Source of the DNA: Atopobiaceae bacterium UBA7016
GTDB taxonomy: Bacteria; Actinomycetota; Coriobacteriia; Coriobacteriales; Atopobiaceae
Direction of reading: 5' to 3'
NCBI GenBank assembly: GCA_002449555.1
Contig: DJXA01000112.1
Location: 1-6,212 of the forward strand
DNA length: 6,212 nt
Part shown: in pieces, positions 1 to 5,056 of the stretch
Layout of the letters: every line of letters starts with the position of its first letter
Numbering within the stretch: the stretch's first letter is position 1
Notes under the pieces: model-generated
Seen by the model: only the letters and a program-made list of their open reading frames with translations
Told to the model about the DNA's origin: nothing
Database searches by the model: none
Position numbers and translations under genes: made by a program

Positions 1-1085
1 TCGGGCGAGTTCACGTATCAAAGTACGTGTTCGCCGCGCTCTACTGTGCTGCCTTCGCGTGCGGCTGGATGCTCTTGTACTACTCCCCCGCCTTCAGCGG
101 GGTGGTCTCGTTCAATTGGGGCACCGATTTGAGCTTGCCCGACGGTCTGCACGACGTGTTGAGCATGGGCTATATGTTTCACCTGGATATGGACGAGCCC
201 CAGTGGCTCATCGCACTCCTCTCCCTTATCGGATGTTTGGCTTGCCTCAAGACAAAGAGTGGCAGATGGACCATCGGGAGCTTTGCGTTAGCGTCCTTCA
301 TCATGTTTGCCGAGCTTGTTCTGTCGTCCGCCAACCCGCTCAAGCACATCCTGGCCGGCTTTTGGTACACAGACCCGTACCGCGTTGCCGCTTCTACCAC
401 TGTCTGCGTTCTACCACTTGCAACTCTGGGTCTTTCCGCCTGTCTCAAACGTCTCGACGCCGCCGTTGTACGCAAAAGCGATACTCACACTGCAGACAGG
501 CGTAGAGACCTCCTTATCGGTTCGGCGTGCGCCCTTTTCCTTGCCGTCACATACCTTCCTCAGCTATCGCCACTCTTGCAGCTGGGAATCCAAACGCCCT
601 TTGGCGACTATCGCATGCTTGCTGGCCTCGTTACGGCAAGAAAAGATGTCCTTGATAGCCAAGAGCTGGCTTTTCTTGCTAAGGCAGACGCCCTTCTACC
701 TGAAGACGCCGTAGTAATCAACTACCCGTATGACGGGAGCAACTTTGCCTACGGGGCACTTGGCACGCGCGTTCTCTACCGTCCCATCAGCGGCTACGAG
801 CAGGCGCCGGAGGACGAGTCGGTTGCCAGCGCCCTTATCAGAGCCAATCTTCCGAACGTCGCTCATGACGCGAATCTTCGCGAGGCCCTTCGCGACCTCG
901 GCGACTGCTATGTGCTCAAGCTCGACTACACGTATAGTCCGGATGAGAACGGACGTGGTTTCTACCTGGGAGAGACATTTGCCTACGACACCTGGGCCGG
1001 TCTCCTCTCGGTTGCTGACGACACTCCCGGGCTTACCCTCGTGCTCGCAGAGGGAGATTACCGTCTTTACCACATCGACCCTTAG
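1..1085 (+). CDS. DUF6541-type polytopic membrane protein, 3' part (5' end outside window)
   Basis: The frame is open from the left edge (first full codon at 3) to a TAG at 1083-1085, giving 360 residues with no start codon of its own. The GTG at 27 lies inside a membrane segment and is not a credible start. The first ~185 residues alternate hydrophobic helices with short loops. About residues 121-128 read WYTDPYRV, resembling the conserved W-Y-x-D-P-Y-R signature of DUF6541 proteins. The last ~170 residues are soluble and contain INYPYDGSNFAYGALG, which resembles the N-P-x-D-G-S segment of the same family. DUF6541 proteins are large actinobacterial membrane proteins, often near cell-surface glycan genes; their reaction is not established, though a glycosyltransferase-like fold is suspected. 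About half the usual length should lie upstream. Base composition looks lower in GC than in the downstream penicillin-binding protein. The family call is from memory of motifs; a GT-C type transferase is the main alternative. Confidence 0.75.
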   Translation, partial: GRVHVSKYVFAALYCAAFACGWMLLYYSPAFSGVVSFNWGTDLSLPDGLHDVLSMGYMFHLDMDEPQWLIALLSLIGCLACLKTKSGRWTIGSFALASFIMFAELVLSSANPLKHILAGFWYTDPYRVAASTTVCVLPLATLGLSACLKRLDAAVVRKSDTHTADRRRDLLIGSACALFLAVTYLPQLSPLLQLGIQTPFGDYRMLAGLVTARKDVLDSQELAFLAKADALLPEDAVVINYPYDGSNFAYGALGTRVLYRPISGYEQAPEDESVASALIRANLPNVAHDANLREALRDLGDCYVLKLDYTYSPDENGRGFYLGETFAYDTWAGLLSVADDTPGLTLVLAEGDYRLYHIDP

Positions 1086-1127
1086 CCCCGCTTGACAGTT
1101 ACCGCACTTCAGTCAAGCGCGACGGGC
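1085..1127. terminator. Weak inverted repeat at a convergent gene junction, possible terminator
   Basis: CGCTTGAC at 1089-1096 pairs perfectly with GTCAAGCG at 1112-1119 across a 15-nt loop. An outer GCCC (1085-1088) can pair with GGGC (1124-1127) if four bases are bulged out. The repeat begins at the stop codon of the membrane protein gene and overlaps the last codons of the convergent acyltransferase. There is no T-run on either strand, so intrinsic termination is doubtful. It may only be an mRNA-end structure. Confidence 0.3.
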
Positions 1128-2149
1128 TCCTTCACGCACAGAAGCGAACGAAGCAGGGGCAAGCGAAGCGACAGGTGGCACCCCACGACTGACCAACAGA
1201 CGCAGAGGCCGACAACTACCAGATGAATGGCCGGATTTGGCAGCCCCAGGCCGCGCAGCGCATCAGAGAGCATCCAGATGGGAAACGAATAGTCCTGCAT
1301 GGCGTGAAAGACCATGGCGGGCAGGGTTAGCTGTCCGTACCAATTGATGGCGCGCGCCACGGAAAGTGAACTGTTCGCGAGCCATTTTGAGACGCAGATG
1401 ACCACGTACGAAGCTGCAAGCGCACCTAACACCGAGAGCCCGTGTCCACCCACGTAGCCATTGACGATGTTGAGGTAGGTGGTGGTGTAGACGCAATAGC
1501 CAAAGAGCGCCAGACAGCCCAGCAAGACAACGGGATAGTCTCGCGAAAAGAGGTCGTACCTGCGGGCAAACACGCCACAGTAGACGAAGAGCGCACCCAT
1601 GATGCCTGGCTGGAATGAGAGCGGCAGCTTGAATCGGGACGACGTTACCCAACCTATCAGAAAGAGCGCCACAACCCACACTGGAGCATCTCTTCGATCC
1701 ATCAGACACCTCGTGATGATTTGGGCAAAGAAGAGCGCCCACAAAAACCAGAGGAGCCCGATATGCGGAAAGCCAAATGGCTCCGTGAAGGGCGTTCCTG
1801 CCGCAAAAAGCGACGCGCGCAGGATACGCACGCACAGCTCGCGATACCCGCCGTACACACGCAGGAAGACTGTGTTGAAAAAGAGCGCGGCAACCAAGAT
1901 GCCGGCGCAACCAACGTAATAGGGAACGAGCAGCTGACGCGCCCGCAACCGCACGAAATCGCCCACCGCGCGCTTGTTTGAGAGAAAGTAGCCGCTTATG
2001 ATGAGGAACAGAGGCACATGGAAAACGTACACAACACGGTCAGCCGTAGCGATGCCAAAGTGGCCACAGATAATGGCAAGCATCGCCAAGCCGCGAGCTA
2101 CGTCCAGATAAGCCAGTCGCTGTTTGGACACTTTTGACCTTTCACTCAT
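1109..2149 (-). CDS. Acyltransferase-3 family membrane O-acetyltransferase (fucose 4-O-acetylase-like)
   Basis: This 346-residue integral membrane protein probably transfers acetyl groups from the cytoplasm to hydroxyls of a surface sugar or cell-wall glycan. The acyltransferase-3 hallmarks are in order: RLAYLDVARG (11-20) leading to CGHFG with the conserved His30; FHVPLFLIISGYF (43-55); LLWFLWALFF (132-141); and YGQLTLPAMVFH (271-282). About ten hydrophobic helices fill the length, which is normal for a stand-alone member without a SGNH domain. The chosen ATG at 2149 lies ten residues before the first motif. A GTG two codons upstream (2155) is possible, and no strong ribosome binding site precedes either. 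The open frame extends to 2362, but that part lies under the divergent penicillin-binding protein gene and is not likely to be translated. The acceptor cannot be read from sequence; the neighbouring envelope genes suggest a surface polysaccharide or peptidoglycan. Confidence 0.85.
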   Translation of the reverse strand: MSERSKVSKQRLAYLDVARGLAMLAIICGHFGIATADRVVYVFHVPLFLIISGYFLSNKRAVGDFVRLRARQLLVPYYVGCAGILVAALFFNTVFLRVYGGYRELCVRILRASLFAAGTPFTEPFGFPHIGLLWFLWALFFAQIITRCLMDRRDAPVWVVALFLIGWVTSSRFKLPLSFQPGIMGALFVYCGVFARRYDLFSRDYPVVLLGCLALFGYCVYTTTYLNIVNGYVGGHGLSVLGALAASYVVICVSKWLANSSLSVARAINWYGQLTLPAMVFHAMQDYSFPIWMLSDALRGLGLPNPAIHLVVVGLCVCWSVVGCHLSLRLPLLRSLLCVKEPVALD

Positions 2150-2189
2150 GTGCACATTGCGTAGCGCCCCAAGGTGAGCGCTGAACCAA

Positions 2190-2195
2190 AGTATA
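2190..2195 (-). promoter_or_regulatory. Candidate -10 box for the acyltransferase gene
   Basis: On the minus strand this reads TATACT, about 40 nt before the ATG at 2149. It overlaps the plus-strand TATAAT at 2192-2197, so the two divergent genes may compete for one AT-rich melting site. No good -35 is visible at 16-18 bp. Confidence 0.35.
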
Positions 2196-2197
2196 AT
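2192..2197 (+). promoter_or_regulatory. Candidate -10 box for the penicillin-binding protein gene
   Basis: A perfect TATAAT lies 34 nt before the ATG at 2232, in an otherwise GC-rich intergenic gap. This predicts a leader of roughly 25-30 nt. The expected -35 position (about 2169-2174, CCAAGG) does not resemble TTGACA, so an activator or another sigma factor contact may be needed. Confidence 0.55.
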
Positions 2198-2220
2198 GGT
2201 GCTTGTCTGTACCGCGCCAT

Positions 2221-2226
2221 AGGAGG
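2221..2226 (+). promoter_or_regulatory. Strong Shine-Dalgarno site of the penicillin-binding protein gene
   Basis: A perfect AGGAGG sits 5 nt before the ATG at 2232. It fixes that codon as the start and implies efficient translation. Confidence 0.85.
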
Positions 2227-2231
2227 TTTGT

Positions 2232-4340
2232 ATGGGCGTTCGCCAGCGCAGGGCCCGCACACACTCGCGTACGCACGTGGTCGCTTTCACCATTGCCGGC
2301 TTCCTCGGCTTTACGGTGTTGCTTGTGGCCACGCTGCTCGTCTCGCTTACCATGACCGTCAATAGTTGGCTGGAAAACCTGCCCGACTATCAGTCGGCCG
2401 ATGCGTATCTCGTGCCCGAGCCCACCACCATCTACGCTGCCGATGGCACCGTCATCGCAGAGTACTACCTGCAGAACCGTCGCATCATCGACATGGACGA
2501 GGTCTCGCCGTATGTCCTGACGGCCACCGTCGACACCGAGGACATCCGCTTCTACAAGCACAACGGCATCGACCCGCAGGGCATCATGCGCGCCATCATC
2601 GCGCAGCTCACCGGCGGCTCCGAGGGCGCTTCCACCATTACGCAGCAGCTGGTGCGTAACACCGTCCTTTCCGACGAGCAGTTTGACTACTCGCTCAAAC
2701 GTAAGGTGCGCGAGGCTTACATCGCCATTCAGATGGAGAAGATGTACACCAAGGACCAGATCCTGATGATGTACCTCAACACCATCTACTTTGGCGACGG
2801 TGCCTACGGCATCCAGGCGGCGAGCATCAATTACTTCAACAAGAACGCCAGCGACCTGACGCTGGCCGAGGCGGCCCTGCTTTGCGGCCTTCCACAGGCG
2901 CCTTCCGCCTACGACCCCACCGTCAACCCCGAGCTCGCCGTGAGGCGCCGTAACATCGTGCTCGACCGTATGTTCACCGCAGGCGACATCACTCAGGAGC
3001 AGTACGACGAGGCCGTGAACGAAGAGCTGGTGCTTAACCACGGCGCCTATCCTGACCCGGTGGGCCAGTATCCGTACTTCTCTGACTACGTGCAGTCGCT
3101 GCTACTTGAGGAGTTTGACTACAACACCATTCTCCAGGGCGGCCTGCACGTCTACACCACGCTCGACCGCACCTGGCAGCAGTACGCCGAGGAGGCCGTG
3201 CAGGAGCAGCTCGACGTGGTTGGCGACCCCAACCTGCAGTTTGGCCTCGCGGCCATCGACCCGGCAACGGGCTACATCAAGGCTATCGTGGGCGGCCGCG
3301 ACTACGAGGTCAGCCAGTTCAACACCGCTACGCAGGCGCGTCGCCAGCCCGGCTCTTCCATGAAGATGTTCACTCTGGCAACCGCCATCAGCCAAGGCAT
3401 GAACCCCTCCATCATGCTTAACGCCAACTCGCCGCTCAAGATCACCGACGAGTGGGAGGTTCAGAACTACGGCAACGCCAGCTACGGCACCGTGACCCTG
3501 CGCTTCGCGACCGAGGAGTCGCTCAACACGCCGTATGCCCAGGTCGCCCTTGCCGTGGGCATTGAGAACGTCATCGCCACTGCGCACGCGATGGGCATCG
3601 ACGTCGACCTGCCACCCTACCCCTCCGTTGCCTTGGGCTCGGTTGGAATCCCGCCCGTGCAGATGGCTGAGGCCTATGCGACGCTCGCAGCAGACGGCGT
3701 GCATCGTGAGGGCGTAGCCATCACCCGCATCGAAGACCGTAATGGCAACATCGTCTACGAGCATGTTGACGCCCCCGAGCAGGTGCTCGCGCCTGAGGTT
3801 GCCGAGGCCGTAACGGACGTCCTCAAGGGCACGGTGCGCGGCGCAGGTACCGCAGCCATCCTCTCGTACAACTTCAACATCCCCGTGGACATGGCCGGCA
3901 AGTCTGGCACCTCCTCGGGTGCGCGCGACCTCTGGTTCGTGGGCTACACGCCGAGCATGGCCTGCGCCGTATGGTGCGGCTACCTCGAGGAGTCCATGAT
4001 CTATGTCTACGGTGCCGAGGGTCACGGCTATCAGACGTCCGTACCGGTATGGGGCCGCTTCGCTGAGAAGCTGTACGCCGGCTCATGGTGGGAGGACTTC
4101 CCCAACTCCGGCATCACGCCCACTTACAAGGACAACAGCGAGTGGACCTTCTCCAACACTGACCCTTCCATCAACTCCGGGTACTACTGGTATTACGAGG
4201 AGGAGGAAGAGCCCTACGAGGAGGAAGTGGTCGTAGAGGAAGAGCTTCCGGAAGAAGACGCGGGAAACGCCGAAGAGGAGTACACCGACTACGGCGAGGA
4301 AGAGTACTACGAGGACGAGTACGTTGAGGGTGAAGGCTGA
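2232..4340 (+). CDS. Class A bifunctional penicillin-binding protein (GT51 glycosyltransferase plus transpeptidase)
   Basis: This 702-residue protein polymerises lipid II into glycan strands and crosslinks their peptides on the outer face of the membrane. Residues 1-16 are Arg-rich and cytoplasmic, and 17-41 form one membrane anchor. The GT51 domain shows TEDIRFYKHNGID (102-114, catalytic Glu103), GASTITQQLVRN (132-143), RKVRE (157-161, Glu161) and KDQILMMYLN (174-183). The transpeptidase domain shows SSMK with nucleophile Ser375 and Lys378, SLN (430-432) and KSGT (557-560). Two positions differ from the common form: Met179 stands where ILExYLN usually has Glu, and KSG replaces KTG. There is no PASTA domain. 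Residues 656-702 form an acidic Glu/Tyr tail (26 of 47 Asp or Glu). The ATG at 2232 follows a perfect AGGAGG. The gene ends in tandem in-frame stops TGA TAA and then a terminator, so it is probably transcribed alone. It is PBP1A/PonA-like, but paralogues cannot be separated here. Confidence 0.96.
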   Translation: MGVRQRRARTHSRTHVVAFTIAGFLGFTVLLVATLLVSLTMTVNSWLENLPDYQSADAYLVPEPTTIYAADGTVIAEYYLQNRRIIDMDEVSPYVLTATVDTEDIRFYKHNGIDPQGIMRAIIAQLTGGSEGASTITQQLVRNTVLSDEQFDYSLKRKVREAYIAIQMEKMYTKDQILMMYLNTIYFGDGAYGIQAASINYFNKNASDLTLAEAALLCGLPQAPSAYDPTVNPELAVRRRNIVLDRMFTAGDITQEQYDEAVNEELVLNHGAYPDPVGQYPYFSDYVQSLLLEEFDYNTILQGGLHVYTTLDRTWQQYAEEAVQEQLDVVGDPNLQFGLAAIDPATGYIKAIVGGRDYEVSQFNTATQARRQPGSSMKMFTLATAISQGMNPSIMLNANSPLKITDEWEVQNYGNASYGTVTLRFATEESLNTPYAQVALAVGIENVIATAHAMGIDVDLPPYPSVALGSVGIPPVQMAEAYATLAADGVHREGVAITRIEDRNGNIVYEHVDAPEQVLAPEVAEAVTDVLKGTVRGAGTAAILSYNFNIPVDMAGKSGTSSGARDLWFVGYTPSMACAVWCGYLEESMIYVYGAEGHGYQTSVPVWGRFAEKLYAGSWWEDFPNSGITPTYKDNSEWTFSNTDPSINSGYYWYYEEEEEPYEEEVVVEEELPEEDAGNAEEEYTDYGEEEYYEDEYVEGEG

Positions 4341-4370
4341 TAAGCCACCTCGTACTTGACCGTTATGAGG

Positions 4371-4407
4371 AGTGGCCCCGCACCACAAGGTGCGGGGCCA
4401 CTTTCTT
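4371..4407 (+). terminator. Rho-independent terminator after the penicillin-binding protein gene
   Basis: A perfect 14-bp stem, AGTGGCCCCGCACC at 4371-4384 and its complement at 4389-4402, closes a 4-nt loop ACAA. It is followed by TTCTT, giving a short interrupted U-tract on the plus strand. The hairpin starts 31 nt after the penicillin-binding protein stop and ends 11 nt from the end of convergent argR. It may also stop argR transcripts, although no T-run follows it in that direction. Confidence 0.9.
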
Positions 4408-4412
4408 CGTGA

Positions 4413-4856
4413 TTACCGTGCTTCTCGAGAAGTGCGCAGCTTCTCTAAGAGCGCCACCAGCGCGTCAGCGGTCTCGTCGGTCTGCGAGATAACGAGGACG
4501 GTATCGTTTCCCGCCACCGAGCCCACCACCTCAGGCAGTGCTGCAGCATCAACCGCGGCGGCCACTCCTGGCGCCGTGCCGGGATGCGACTTCACCACCA
4601 CCAGGTTGTTTGCGCGCTCCACGCTGGTCACAAACTCAGAGACCATGCGCTGCAGATGGAGGTCCTCAGAGAGCACGTACATGCCTTCGGGCAGCTTACG
4701 AAGGCCCATGTCGGCAATATCGCGGGAGACCGTCGCCTGCGTGCAGTTGTAGCCTATCTCAACAAGCTCATCCACCAGCGCACGCTGCGTGTGAACAGCC
4801 TTGTTGCGCACGATTTCGCGAATGGCGTCCTGCCTGCTGTTGCGCTGCTTCACCAT
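4413..4856 (-). CDS. argR: Arginine repressor ArgR
   Basis: This 147-residue protein is the usual ArgR length. It is an arginine-sensing hexameric transcription factor that controls arginine synthesis or catabolism genes. The N-terminal winged helix-turn-helix spans about residues 6-72, with the recognition segment QATVSRDI (40-47) holding the Ser-Arg pair that contacts DNA. The C-terminal oligomerisation and arginine-binding domain carries HPGTAPGVA (91-99) and SVAGNDTV (113-120), the equivalent of the GTA and GDDT motifs. The first Asp of GDDT is Asn117 here, while Asp118 is kept. The ATG at 4856 is chosen because GGAGG lies 7 nt upstream and the product begins at the normal place. An upstream GTG at 4907 would add 17 residues unlike any ArgR N-terminus. 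The gene is monocistronic by orientation, with no arginine genes in view, so its targets are elsewhere. A candidate ARG box over its promoter suggests autorepression. Confidence 0.96.
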   Translation of the reverse strand: MVKQRNSRQDAIREIVRNKAVHTQRALVDELVEIGYNCTQATVSRDIADMGLRKLPEGMYVLSEDLHLQRMVSEFVTSVERANNLVVVKSHPGTAPGVAAAVDAAALPEVVGSVAGNDTVLVISQTDETADALVALLEKLRTSREAR

Positions 4857-4863
4857 TGGATAG

Positions 4864-4868
4864 CCTCC
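4864..4868 (-). promoter_or_regulatory. Shine-Dalgarno site of argR
   Basis: GGAGG on the minus strand lies 7 nt before the ATG at 4856. It decides that start over the upstream in-frame GTG at 4907. Confidence 0.85.
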
Positions 4869-4919
4869 ACCGTATTCCTGCTCTCTTGCGACACATCTCT
4901 GCATCACGAAGTCTTGATT

Positions 4920-4933
4920 TGCACTTCATTGCA
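4920..4933. promoter_or_regulatory. Candidate ARG box (ArgR operator)
   Basis: Two TGCA half-sites (4920-4923 and 4930-4933) are separated by 6 bp within an AT-rich context. This fits the Gram-positive ARG box pattern TGCAT-N4-ATGCA, although the two inner bases next to the half-sites deviate. It lies between the argR start and its -10 box and abuts the probable transcription start, which suits repression of argR. A further TGCAT begins 20 bp away at 4900, about two helical turns, and may be a second half-site. Confidence 0.45.
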
Positions 4934-4941
4934 TCATAGCA
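4933..4941 (-). promoter_or_regulatory. Candidate extended -10 promoter of argR
   Basis: The minus strand reads TGC-TATGAT, a good extended -10 element (TGN plus a -10 with one mismatch). No clear -35 is seen 16-18 bp upstream, and the TGN may compensate. Transcription would start near 4926, giving a leader of about 70 nt. Confidence 0.5.
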
Positions 4942-4985
4942 TCCAAATCCACCCAAATTGACGAAGCCATTCCCCGCTTTGCGGG

Positions 4986-5013
4986 CTTGCAAGGTAGCAA
5001 TCTGCAATATGAT
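4986..5013 (+). promoter_or_regulatory. Candidate promoter of the C39-like gene
   Basis: TATGAT at 5008-5013 is a plausible -10 box, 43 nt before the ATG at 5057. CTTGCA at 4986-4991 is a weak -35 at 16-bp spacing. The -35 lies within the 8-bp palindrome CTTGCAAG (4986-4993). A small hairpin CCCGC-TTT-GCGGG (4973-4985) is directly upstream. Confidence 0.4.
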
Positions 5014-5044
5014 GGTGTCTTGACTATCGATACCCCTGATTCTG

Positions 5045-5049
5045 GGAGG
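5045..5049 (+). promoter_or_regulatory. Shine-Dalgarno site of the C39-like gene
   Basis: GGAGG lies 7 nt before the ATG at 5057 and sets the start. This secures the basic N-terminal region as part of the protein. Confidence 0.85.
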
Positions 5050-5056
5050 ACTACCC

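Noticed and set aside
2150..2362. Extension of the acyltransferase frame upstream to 2362
   Set aside because: The extra 71 residues are hydrophilic, unlike the family, and would overlap the start and promoter of the divergent gene. The family motif begins ten residues after the ATG at 2149.
2142..4025. Long open frames on the minus strand opposite the penicillin-binding protein gene (299 and 307 residues)
   Set aside because: They are mirror frames of a GC-rich gene with strong codon bias. Their products are low-complexity Val/Gly/Asp/His-rich and match no family, while the plus strand has a full set of catalytic motifs and a strong ribosome binding site.
4857..4907. Upstream GTG start for argR adding 17 residues
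   Set aside because: The ATG at 4856 has a well-placed GGAGG and gives the normal ArgR length. The extension runs through that ribosome binding site.
4958..4963. TTGACG as a -35 box for the C39-like gene
   Set aside because: It is 44 bp from the TATGAT at 5008, far too distant, and no -10 lies 16-18 bp downstream of it.
4857..5056. Riboswitch, T-box or small RNA in the 200-bp argR/C39-like gap
   Set aside because: No conserved T-box or riboswitch core was seen, and the only hairpin is small and lies upstream of the candidate -10 box. The space is explained by two divergent promoters and an operator.
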